DNA of 6,571 nt from Chloroflexota bacterium (GTDB taxonomy: Bacteria > Chloroflexota > Anaerolineae > Anaerolineales > Anaerolineaceae), in NCBI GenBank assembly GCA_023406965.1, contig JAEXTI010000516.1, forward strand, positions 1 through 6,571. Direction: 5' to 3'. A program made the translations under genes and the position numbers. Below the pieces are notes generated by a model, which worked only from the letters and a program-made list of their open reading frames with translations, had not been told where the DNA came from and did not search any database. Each line of letters opens with the position of its first letter. Position 1 is the first letter of the stretch. Positions 1-6,221 of the stretch are shown here, in pieces.

Positions 1-656
1 TAGCTTTGGTGCGTCTCGCTCAACTGGTCGAAGTACGCGCCAACCAGGGTTTTAAAAAAGAGCAGTTGTTCTTCCAGTTCAAAACCTTGCTCTGTCGACA
101 TCAGCTCGCCCCGCGCAGCCATCTTCTCCAGAAAACTCATCGTGGTATTTAGGAGCATGATCATTTGCTTGCGCAGCGGAAAAACATCTTCCGGATCTTC
201 GAAAAAATGCTCTCCCCATCCAATGGCACTCATCTCCGATTTATACCAGTCTGCCAGGTCTGTGCTGGGGTAGCGATCGCCGTACGTGTGGTCGAACATC
301 CCAATATAACGGTAGGCATCTTTGATATGATCGAAGTTTTCGATCATCGCCATCACATACTGCCTCAGGTTCTCAATCGTTAATGCCTGCCCCTCGCTTT
401 GGGAGGTGGAGAAAATTCTACGCAGCATCCGTATGGCTATCTCAAATGCAATCGGGTGGCGGTCAGGAAAATAACGATACAGCGTAACTTTGGTAATACC
501 AGCATGGTTGGCAATGTCAACCATGCTGGTATTTTCCAGGCCCTTTTGCAGGAACAAGGTCTCGGCAGCATCCAGAATGCTGTCTTTGCGCCAGTCCATC
601 TGGTGCTTACCGTCCTGGCGGTTCTTGTCCATGGATGAAGGGAGAGATGTTCCCAT
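1..656 (-). CDS. TetR/AcrR-family transcriptional regulator, running to the left edge
   Basis: Likely a one-component repressor that binds operator DNA as a dimer and releases it on ligand binding. I translated 218 codons from the ATG at 654-656. Residues about 24-70 form the TetR N-terminal helix-turn-helix: an ILDAAETLF helix, then TSMVDIANHAG, then the recognition-helix region ITKVTLYRYFPDR. The remaining roughly 150 residues are a helical, poorly conserved ligand domain, as usual for the family. The ATG at 656 is preferred because AGAAGG (666-671) lies 9 nt upstream; the internal Met9 (632) has no ribosome site. The two leftmost bases read TA on this strand, so the next codon is either a stop or Tyr; 218 aa is already a normal TetR length, so the gene may end right at the edge. 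It follows the GH3 gene by 52 bp with no terminator, suggesting co-transcription. Codons 42-54 form a perfect inverted repeat. The ligand is unknown. Confidence 0.9.
   Translation of the reverse strand, partial: MGTSLPSSMDKNRQDGKHQMDWRKDSILDAAETLFLQKGLENTSMVDIANHAGITKVTLYRYFPDRHPIAFEIAIRMLRRIFSTSQSEGQALTIENLRQYVMAMIENFDHIKDAYRYIGMFDHTYGDRYPSTDLADWYKSEMSAIGWGEHFFEDPEDVFPLRKQMIMLLNTTMSFLEKMAARGELMSTEQGFELEEQLLFFKTLVGAYFDQLSETHQS
495..533. repeat. Perfect 16-bp inverted repeat inside the tetR coding sequence
   Basis: Left arm AATACCAGCATGGTTG (495-510) and right arm CAACCATGCTGGTATT (518-533) are exact reverse complements, separated by 7 bases (511-517) that could add one G-T and one C-G pair. 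The 39-nt element coincides exactly with tetR codons 42-54 (Asn-Thr-Ser-Met to Ala-Gly-Ile), that is, the first DNA-binding helix and the turn. In the mRNA it would form a very stable hairpin. No U tract follows on the minus strand, so it does not look like an intrinsic terminator. Confidence 0.9.
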
Positions 657-665
657 GAGTCGTAA

Positions 666-671
666 CCTTCT
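666..671 (-). promoter_or_regulatory. Ribosome binding site of tetR
   Basis: AGAAGG on the minus strand, 9 nt before the ATG at 654-656. It decides the start in favour of this codon over the in-frame Met at 632. Confidence 0.6.
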
Positions 672-708
672 TTTAAGACAGATCCAGCAGAAAGGGCTTC
701 CGAATATG

Positions 709-2931
709 CTAACTCTTGACCTGCAAAACTGTCGCCACGGGATCGTGCGCAAACGAACCCACCTCGAGAACTACATTACTCGCCTCGGGGAGGATCCGTT
801 TCCGGGCTTTCTTGTCCCACAGCGCCAGTGGGGTGAAGGATACCTCTACTTCGACTGGAACGGTTTTACCCGCTGGTACCTTGACCACGGCAAATCCCGT
901 CAGCCACAACTCGCCCGCGTGCGGACCAGAGGCGCGTCGCCCGTATACCTGCACCACATGGTGCCCATCCCGCTTGCCGGTGTTGGTGACAGTCGCCTTC
1001 ACGGACGCGCCGCCTTCGGCAACTTCGCTCACCTTTACATCATTGATCGTGAATGTGGTATAGGATAGGCCAAAACCATGCGGGTAGGCTGGGGCTACTC
1101 CCAGTTTGTCCAGCAGGCGCTGACCGTGGAAGCGGTCGTAGGTGATCGCCGTGGCGTGCCGGTCGAAGGACGGCAGGTGTTCTGTGGAAGTCGGGATCGA
1201 GAACGGCAGTCGGCCAGACGGGTTCTTTACGCCAGTTAGCACATCTGCCAGTGCGTGCCCGCCTTCCATGCCCGCGTACCACATCATCAGAATCGCCGGT
1301 ACCTTCTGGCGCCATGTCTCGGTCAAGACCGCGCCCGCCGCCACAATCGAAACCACCGTGCGCGGGTTGGCCGCGGCCACCGCCTGGATAATCTCTTCAT
1401 CGATGGTGCGCAGCGTCAGGGAAGCCCGGTCGCCGCCGTATTCATCGCCGGAGGTCATGATTACGTTGCCCTCGTTTTCGCCGCTGTTCGAGGCGGCCAT
1501 GGCGGCTTCCATTTCCGCCGGTAAAGGCGGGAACAGCGCCAGCAGTTCAGGCCGGGTCATCGTATCGCTTCCCACGTATTCACCCTCGTCGCGCTCGGTG
1601 AAACCGGCTACCACAACAGCCACTTGCGCCTTTCGGGCTGCTTCCGCCGCGGCTTTCGGATCGTCTTCACCAACCACCGTGATCTGCGCGCCGGGGAAAG
1701 CCGCCTGGATGCCCTCCAGCGGGGTCACGAAGCTGGGTGGGCGCACGTCAGACGAGCCCTTATCGCCCATATTGCCTTTCAACGCCAGCCGACCTATGAT
1801 GGCAATGGATTCGATCTTTCCTGGTTCCAACGGCAATACTGGACTGCCCGCCACGGCATCGTTTTTCAGCAGTACCATGCCACGTGCGGCAACTTCGCGA
1901 GACAGCTTCCGAGATTCTGCGCTGGCCATATTCTTGACATCAAACGCGCCTTTGGCGCGTGTGGCATACGAGCGCAATTGGGCAGCGATCAGGCGCACAC
2001 CCGCTCGTTCCACCATCTCCCATGACGTTTCGCCCTCCGCGAGTTGGTGACGCAAGTGCATCCCACGCTGCTGTACCAAGGGCTCTTCCAGATCCAATCC
2101 GGCATTCAGCGACTTGGCTCCATCGCGCAGGCCCCAGATGAAATCACTGACCGTGATACCTTTCCAGTCCCACTGCTTGCGCAGCACATCAGTGAGAATG
2201 TACTCGTTTTGGCCGGCCCACTCCCCGTTAACCGAGTTGTAGGCGGACATAATTGCGGCCACGCCCTCGTCCACGCAGCGCTTGAAGTGCGGCAGGTACA
2301 CATCGTGCAAATCCGCTTCATCGATGGTCACATCCACCTGGAAGCGAGCATTTTCCATAGAGTTTAGCGCATAGTGCTTAGCGCACGCCATCACATACTT
2401 CTGCGTCCCACGGGTCAGCGCCGCCCCGAATTCACCCAAGTGATAAGGATCATCGCCATAAGTTTCTTGAATCCGGCCCCAGGCTGGATGCCGCGGCAGG
2501 TTGATGCAAACTCCGCCAAAGAAGTTTCCTTCCATAGCTCGGATCTCCTGCCCGATCACCTCGCCGACTCGCTCTTCCAACTCCACGTCCCAGGTAGCCC
2601 CGCGCGCCATCGAGACCGGGAAAGCTGTGCCGTGGCCCGACACGCACCCGCGAGGTCCATCTACGAAGCGGGTGCCCGGGATTCCCAGGCGGTCCACCGC
2701 GCCGTGGACATACGGGCGAGTATTGTAACCAACTGTCCGCATCTCGGCCATACCCTGCCAGAAGGGCATATCCCCGTCCAGCAGCCCCAGGCGTTCATGT
2801 TCGTTCAACTGGTCATAAAGCTTCTTCGCCTGGCTCTCTGGCGTTTCCCCAGAACGCACGGCCTCAACAGCCTGGTCGAAGGGGGTCACGCCGGTGCTTG
2901 TCTGTCGATTTTTGGTCTTTTCGGTGTCCAT
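709..2931 (-). CDS. Glycoside hydrolase family 3, beta-glucosidase type, cytoplasmic
   Basis: A 740-aa retaining beta-glycosidase that should cleave non-reducing terminal sugars (most often beta-glucose) from oligosaccharides or glycosides; true substrate unknown. Domains in order: a (beta/alpha)8-like domain, residues about 50-330, with DGPRG (91-95), the KH pair at 185-186 and the catalytic nucleophile Asp263 in TVSDF; an alpha/beta sandwich, about 350-600, with GDKGSSD (389-395) and PSGRLPF; YPHGFGLSYTTF, leading into a C-terminal fibronectin-III-like domain, about 640-740. The acid/base is probably a Glu in ERDEGEY (446-452). In many relatives a GxDR motif follows almost at once; here GGDR comes at 499-502, so about 46 residues are inserted. 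There is no signal peptide, so it should act on imported sugars. Start chosen at 2931 because GGAGG lies 9 nt upstream; an in-frame ATG at 2997 would add 22 residues of poor quality with no site. It has its own promoter and is followed by tetR. Confidence 0.93.
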   Translation of the reverse strand: MDTEKTKNRQTSTGVTPFDQAVEAVRSGETPESQAKKLYDQLNEHERLGLLDGDMPFWQGMAEMRTVGYNTRPYVHGAVDRLGIPGTRFVDGPRGCVSGHGTAFPVSMARGATWDVELEERVGEVIGQEIRAMEGNFFGGVCINLPRHPAWGRIQETYGDDPYHLGEFGAALTRGTQKYVMACAKHYALNSMENARFQVDVTIDEADLHDVYLPHFKRCVDEGVAAIMSAYNSVNGEWAGQNEYILTDVLRKQWDWKGITVSDFIWGLRDGAKSLNAGLDLEEPLVQQRGMHLRHQLAEGETSWEMVERAGVRLIAAQLRSYATRAKGAFDVKNMASAESRKLSREVAARGMVLLKNDAVAGSPVLPLEPGKIESIAIIGRLALKGNMGDKGSSDVRPPSFVTPLEGIQAAFPGAQITVVGEDDPKAAAEAARKAQVAVVVAGFTERDEGEYVGSDTMTRPELLALFPPLPAEMEAAMAASNSGENEGNVIMTSGDEYGGDRASLTLRTIDEEIIQAVAAANPRTVVSIVAAGAVLTETWRQKVPAILMMWYAGMEGGHALADVLTGVKNPSGRLPFSIPTSTEHLPSFDRHATAITYDRFHGQRLLDKLGVAPAYPHGFGLSYTTFTINDVKVSEVAEGGASVKATVTNTGKRDGHHVVQVYGRRASGPHAGELWLTGFAVVKVPAGKTVPVEVEVSFTPLALWDKKARKRILPEASNVVLEVGSFAHDPVATVLQVKS

Positions 2932-2940
2932 CACAGGAAT

Positions 2941-2945
2941 CCTCC
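2941..2945 (-). promoter_or_regulatory. Ribosome binding site of the GH3 gene
   Basis: GGAGG on the minus strand, 9 nt before the ATG at 2929-2931. It rules out the upstream in-frame ATG at 2997 as the likely start. Confidence 0.75.
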
Positions 2946-3007
2946 ACAAATGAAAAATTGGAAACAGGTGATTTTGTCCGCTCGCTCGTGCGGGCATGAA
3001 ACGATCC

Positions 3008-3036
3008 GTTACATATATGTTACTGATAGTTACATA
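3008..3036. promoter_or_regulatory. Overlapping palindromes, candidate TetR operator
   Basis: Three half-sites of the type GTTACAT / ATGT(T/A)AC lie in 29 bp. The first pair forms a 16-bp palindrome (3008-3023, GTTACATA then TATGTTAC) with one mismatched pair. The second forms a 21-bp palindrome (3016-3036): TATGTTACT, spacer GAT, AGTTACATA, again with one mismatched pair. The size and symmetry fit a dimeric regulator of TetR type, and the position over the promoter fits repression. The TetR encoded at 1-656 in the same unit is the obvious candidate binder; this link is inference. Confidence 0.55.
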
Positions 3037-3044
3037 AAAGTCAA
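3016..3044 (-). promoter_or_regulatory. Candidate promoter of the GH3-tetR unit
   Basis: Minus-strand TTGACT (3039-3044) is a five-of-six match to the -35 box. A weak -10, TAACAT (3017-3022), lies 16 bp downstream; AACATA at 17 bp is an alternative. Transcription would begin near 3010, giving a leader of about 80 nt before the GH3 start. The spacer and -10 are covered by the palindromes listed separately, which suits repression. The terminator just upstream means this unit needs its own promoter. The -10 is poor, so the exact position is uncertain. Confidence 0.45.
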
Positions 3045-3093
3045 GTTACTTTCGTCCCAAGCCAAAACATAAAACCGAGCACCACCGACTGCC

Positions 3094-3134
3094 AAAAAGA
3101 CAGAACCGGGTGAGTATGTTTTCACCCGGTTCTG
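3094..3134 (-). terminator. Rho-independent terminator of the abrB-phosphotransferase unit
   Basis: CAGAACCGGGTGA (3101-3113) and TCACCCGGTTCTG (3122-3134) form a perfect 13-bp stem with an 8-nt loop. On the minus strand the stem is followed at once by TCTTTTT (3094-3100). The stem begins 12 nt after the TGA stop of the phosphotransferase gene. There is no T tract on the other side, so it should work only for minus-strand transcripts. It separates the two transcription units. Confidence 0.92.
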
Positions 3135-3146
3135 CTGCATTTCACT

Positions 3147-5726
3147 TCACGAAAGGATTTCTACCAGCCCCTTACCGCCATCCACTCGCACGCGGTCACC
3201 TGTCTTCAATCGACTGGTGGCGTTTCCGCAGCCAACCACGGCAGGGATGCCCAACTCTCGGGCTACTATGGCAGCATGACTGAGGGGTGCGCCCAGGTCG
3301 GTGACGATGGCTGCGGCGCGAGGGAAGATCGGGGTCCAACCAATGTTGGTCATGGTGGTCACCAGCACTTCGCCTGCCATGAATTGGGCGGATTCGTCCA
3401 GCCGCTCCAGACGGCGAACGGTGCCTTCGACTACGCCTAAAGCTCCGGCGGCGCCGGTGATTGTGCGCCCGTTCGACTCGATAGGGGCTGCCCTTTGTTT
3501 GGTTCCATCATAAAAATCGGTGCGCCGCTGAGGGTCCAACGCCCAGGCGAACGGGTCAAAGCGGCCGAGGATGATCGCCGGATAGGGAGGAAGCTCTGTA
3601 TACTTCTGGTGGACTTCTTTGCGAACCGGGATGTGGGTAAGGGCGGATTGGTTTCCGGCGAGAGCCGCTAGCACCTCGTCAATGGTCAAAAAGAAGACAT
3701 CTTCGCCGATTTGCAGCATTTCGCCGGCGCGAAGGGCATAGGCACGGACCACGGAAATGGCGCGAGTCGCCTCGGATCGCACATGTTCCCGGCGACGGGC
3801 TGCCTGGGAGGCTTGATTGAGGCGTTTTTGAATTCCCCGAATCTTTTCAGGATGATTCTGGCAGAAGCGTCCCCAGGCTGCTTCAAACGCTGTTCGTTGG
3901 TGGGCCAGCATGGCTTCCACATCGGCGGGGGCTGCTTGCCACTCGGCCAGGCGGCGGTCGAGCCATTGCAGGTCTTCCATCGGGCGGGGCCAGGCGCATT
4001 CGGCTTCATTTTCGCCGCGGTGACCGTAGCGAGCCAAATACTCCTCCCGGCTCATCTTACTGAGCGCGACCAGCCCTAATCCGGCAACCGGTCCCAGACT
4101 TTCCAGTCGCGAGGAGACGCCGCTGAGGTTAGAGAGAAGGGCATTGGCATCTTCTGGGCCGACCAATTCGCTCAGTTCACGCTCCAGGCGCACCTGAATA
4201 TCGGAACCTGCGGCGACGATGTGAATCATGCAGTCGCGATGCTGCAGGGCGATAGAATCATTCCAGAGGGCGATCAATTCCGTAGGAGTCTGGGCCTGTT
4301 GGATTTGGGTAAGTATGGTTGCGCATATTTTTTGGTTCTTGGACAGGAATTGTGGCGCCTTGCGCCGATATCGGCGGAACTTGCTTTCGGTCTTCCACAG
4401 ATCGAGCAGCACGCCGCGTTCCCACTCCTGCTTGGTGATCGGTATAAGAGGGATTTCAACGCCTTCCGGGATTTCACCCCACCAGCCGGCTATCTGTCGG
4501 TATGCCTTGCGAGTATCACCTTTGAACATCCGCGCAAAAGCGGAAACCTGGACGCTGAGGTTGGAATACATCCGCCCGCATATGATGCCATTGATTGGAT
4601 AACCTTTGACGGTCAGGGATGGCCCACCGATTTTTTCTAGAGCTTGATTAAGCGAGGCTGTGAAGGGCGTGATGACCTGGGGATACGCTTCCATGAGGTT
4701 GTTGGCAGACCAGAGGAAGTTGCCCTTCATGGAATCGTTCCATACGGCTTGGATTGGATCGTAGCTGTTGAGGGTAGTAATGGGACGCGACTGAAGGATG
4801 TGGAGTCTTTTTCCAGTGATCGCCCACTCGATGTCTTGTGGGCAACCCATCCGTGCCTCGATCTCATGGGCTTCACGCTGCAGAATTTTAGCCATAGGTT
4901 GGATTTCGGACGGGCCCTGGTAGTTGTTGCCGGCGCGCTCAATGGTAAAGGCCGAGGCCGATACTTCACCGGAAACCAGTTTGTCGCCCAGGCCGGTCAC
5001 GAAGTTGCCTGACATGCACATGAGGTTGCCTGTCAGGGGATCAGCAGTGAAGACAACGCCGGCATAATCGGGCTGGACCATTTTCTGGATGACAACAGCG
5101 ACATCATGTTCGGCGTTGCCTAATCCCTGTGATTGCGTGTAGCTAAGAACGCGCTCGTTGTGCCTGGACCGGCGAACGGTGAGGATCGCGCTGCGGATTT
5201 CCTCATCGCTGCTAACGTTGAGGATGCTGTCGAATTCGCCTGCGAAGGAGGCCTGCGTGGAGTCTTCGCTCAGTGCTGAAGATCGAACTGCAAAGGAGGT
5301 ATCGTTGCTCCGGCGAATCCGATGGATTTGCGTCAAAGCAAGGTCCCATGCTTCGGGAGTGATCTCGTCGCCGGCGAATGCGCGAGTCAGCAGGACACAG
5401 CCGTCTGGTACAGGAAACCCCGCCTGGGTTAACTGGGCCAATGCCCGACCTTTTCCGCCTGCTAGAGACGCATCCAGAATGGGTAATTTATTGAAGGCGT
5501 ACACCGGACGCCCAGGGCGGCCAGGAGACCAGCGTTTTTGCAGGCGCATCAGCAGGCTTCCCAAGCCGGTGAAGGCGAGGTGCCCGGCAGTACCTGCCAG
5601 GGTAGCCAGCAGCAGGGTGAGAAGAATGTTCTGGTTCCCGCGGCTAAAAGCAACGGTCATCGCTGCGGCGCTGGAGCCAACGATGGCGAAAAATTTGATG
5701 AATTGTTGACGGGTGCGATCGTTCAT
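3147..5726 (-). CDS. Membrane-anchored PEP synthase/rifampicin phosphotransferase-like dikinase
   Basis: An 859-aa protein of the family in which ATP phosphorylates a mobile histidine that passes the phosphate to a substrate. Order of parts: two membrane helices (about 10-28 and 34-60) flanked by Arg/Lys, so both ends should face the cytoplasm; an ATP-grasp domain (about 80-320) with GGKGRALAQL (90-99), FAVRSSA plus SEDS (145-156), FAGEFDSILNV (161-171), DYAGVVFTADP (220-230) and LQSRPITTL (311-319); a middle domain (about 325-745) including YGHRGENEAE (567-576); and a swivelling His domain (about 755-859) with His817 in PLSHAAIVARELGIPAVVG. The C-terminal PEP/pyruvate TIM barrel of true PEP synthase is absent, so PEP formation is unlikely. 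The ATP, middle, His order matches rifampicin phosphotransferase, but the substrate cannot be read from sequence. It starts 6 nt after the abrB stop; AAGGG (5737-5741) lies 10 nt upstream. The terminator at 3094-3134 follows. Confidence 0.88.
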   Translation of the reverse strand: MNDRTRQQFIKFFAIVGSSAAAMTVAFSRGNQNILLTLLLATLAGTAGHLAFTGLGSLLMRLQKRWSPGRPGRPVYAFNKLPILDASLAGGKGRALAQLTQAGFPVPDGCVLLTRAFAGDEITPEAWDLALTQIHRIRRSNDTSFAVRSSALSEDSTQASFAGEFDSILNVSSDEEIRSAILTVRRSRHNERVLSYTQSQGLGNAEHDVAVVIQKMVQPDYAGVVFTADPLTGNLMCMSGNFVTGLGDKLVSGEVSASAFTIERAGNNYQGPSEIQPMAKILQREAHEIEARMGCPQDIEWAITGKRLHILQSRPITTLNSYDPIQAVWNDSMKGNFLWSANNLMEAYPQVITPFTASLNQALEKIGGPSLTVKGYPINGIICGRMYSNLSVQVSAFARMFKGDTRKAYRQIAGWWGEIPEGVEIPLIPITKQEWERGVLLDLWKTESKFRRYRRKAPQFLSKNQKICATILTQIQQAQTPTELIALWNDSIALQHRDCMIHIVAAGSDIQVRLERELSELVGPEDANALLSNLSGVSSRLESLGPVAGLGLVALSKMSREEYLARYGHRGENEAECAWPRPMEDLQWLDRRLAEWQAAPADVEAMLAHQRTAFEAAWGRFCQNHPEKIRGIQKRLNQASQAARRREHVRSEATRAISVVRAYALRAGEMLQIGEDVFFLTIDEVLAALAGNQSALTHIPVRKEVHQKYTELPPYPAIILGRFDPFAWALDPQRRTDFYDGTKQRAAPIESNGRTITGAAGALGVVEGTVRRLERLDESAQFMAGEVLVTTMTNIGWTPIFPRAAAIVTDLGAPLSHAAIVARELGIPAVVGCGNATSRLKTGDRVRVDGGKGLVEILS

Positions 5727-5732
5727 TCTTGT

Positions 5733-5969
5733 CTATCCCTTAGGTTTCTTTCCGTTATTCTCCAAGAAGATGGGCAAGTCGGGCATTTTTTCGAGGAGTA
5801 CGGAAGCCTTCATAATGGCCAGACCCTGTTCCAAGTCGCCAAAGATGAGCAGTTTGTCGCCAACCTCAATCTCAAAGTCACGCCTTGCGTCTGCCGGAAT
5901 GACGATCTGCCCGCGCTCGCTGACAGTGATGGAGCCGTAAAAACGCCGATTCTCCTGTTTGTTGGGCAT
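5733..5969 (-). CDS. SpoVT/AbrB-domain small regulator
   Basis: A 78-aa protein with one swapped-hairpin AbrB domain at about residues 11-57: YGSITVSERGQIVIPADARRD, then EVGDKLLIFG. The signature V-S-x-R-G-Q-I-V-I-P is clear. Such proteins dimerise and bind DNA, either as transition-state type regulators or as antitoxins; here no toxin gene adjoins, so a transcription regulator is the better reading. Residues 58-78 are a short tail ending in a Lys-rich stretch. Start at 5969 is set by AAGGAG (5977-5982), 7 nt upstream; the longer in-frame ATG at 6047 would begin upstream of the promoter and is rejected. It is the first gene of a two-gene unit with the phosphotransferase, whose ribosome site lies in its last codons, so translation may be coupled. 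Palindromes in its leader suggest self-control. Confidence 0.88.
   Translation of the reverse strand: MPNKQENRRFYGSITVSERGQIVIPADARRDFEIEVGDKLLIFGDLEQGLAIMKASVLLEKMPDLPIFLENNGKKPKG
5737..5741 (-). promoter_or_regulatory. Ribosome binding site of the phosphotransferase gene
   Basis: AAGGG on the minus strand within the last codons of abrB, 10 nt before the ATG at 5724-5726. This placement supports a shared message and possible translational coupling. Confidence 0.5.
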
Positions 5970-5976
5970 GTTCAAT

Positions 5977-5982
5977 CTCCTT
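5977..5982 (-). promoter_or_regulatory. Ribosome binding site of abrB
   Basis: AAGGAG on the minus strand, 7 nt before the ATG at 5967-5969. It is the best ribosome site in the window and fixes the start of the 78-aa protein. Confidence 0.8.
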
Positions 5983-5992
5983 GGTTGGTATG

Positions 5993-6014
5993 TCTTGTAT
6001 ACAAGATTAATCTT
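5993..6014. promoter_or_regulatory. Two overlapping perfect palindromes, candidate operator of the abrB unit
   Basis: TCTTGTATACAAGA (5993-6006) and AAGATTAATCTT (6003-6014) are both perfect palindromes and share four bases. Further copies of the half-site occur just upstream on the minus strand (CAAGAT within 6021-6027). The pair overlaps the -10 box and the expected transcription start, where a bound protein would block initiation. AbrB self-repression is the simplest idea, but another regulator could bind here. Confidence 0.6.
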
Positions 6015-6037
6015 ACCGCCGATCTTGCCCATGTCAA
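6010..6037 (-). promoter_or_regulatory. Promoter of the abrB-phosphotransferase unit
   Basis: A perfect TTGACA -35 box (6032-6037), a 16-bp spacer, then TAAGAT (6010-6015), a four-of-six match to the -10 box. Transcription would start near 6003, about 33 nt before the abrB start. Housekeeping sigma factor recognition is the natural reading. Confidence 0.65.
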
Positions 6038-6221
6038 GAGGTGGCACTATGTATCTGTCTGAATAATGATGTTGATCCAGACTGCACGTGCAAGATGGAA
6101 AATTGCAATCAGAGGTACCGTGTCTACTGAAGAAGGTTTTTCTCCCGGCTACCTGGCAATTTTTACGCGCACGCTTATATTGCGGCGAGATAGTCCTTGC
6201 AGATGCCCGTTTTACGCTCCG

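Noticed and set aside
490..1068. Plus-strand open frame (192 codons) across tetR and the end of the GH3 gene
   Set aside because: It runs antisense to the TetR helix-turn-helix and the GH3 fibronectin-III-like domain, both of which are clearly coding on the minus strand.
1142..2050. Long plus-strand open frame (302 codons) opposite the GH3 gene
   Set aside because: It is antisense to conserved GH3 codons, is low-complexity Ser/Ala/Arg-rich, and has no domain I recognise. Open antisense frames are expected in GC-rich genes.
2932..2997. Longer GH3 start at the ATG at 2997
   Set aside because: The 22 added residues resemble neither a signal peptide nor GH3 sequence, and the strong ribosome site belongs to the ATG at 2931.
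5158..5709. Plus-strand open frame (183 codons) opposite the phosphotransferase
   Set aside because: It is a shadow of the ATP-grasp region, Arg/Ser-rich, with no recognisable motif.
3147..5726. True phosphoenolpyruvate synthase
   Set aside because: The protein ends right after the His domain, so the C-terminal PEP/pyruvate-binding barrel required for that reaction is missing.
5970..6047. Longer AbrB start at the ATG at 6047
   Set aside because: That ATG lies upstream of the -35 box of the likely promoter and has no ribosome site; the ATG at 5969 has AAGGAG at 7 nt.
5970..6070. Rifamycin-associated element upstream of the phosphotransferase unit
   Set aside because: The known element has a GC-rich palindrome with GGGCTTG-type arms; the palindromes here are AT-rich and unrelated, so drug induction by that route is unsupported.
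6083..6109. Short palindromes TGCACGTGCA (6083-6092) and ATTGCAAT (6102-6109) after the propeller-like gene
   Set aside because: They are short, without a U tract, and could arise by chance; they do not make a convincing terminator or operator.
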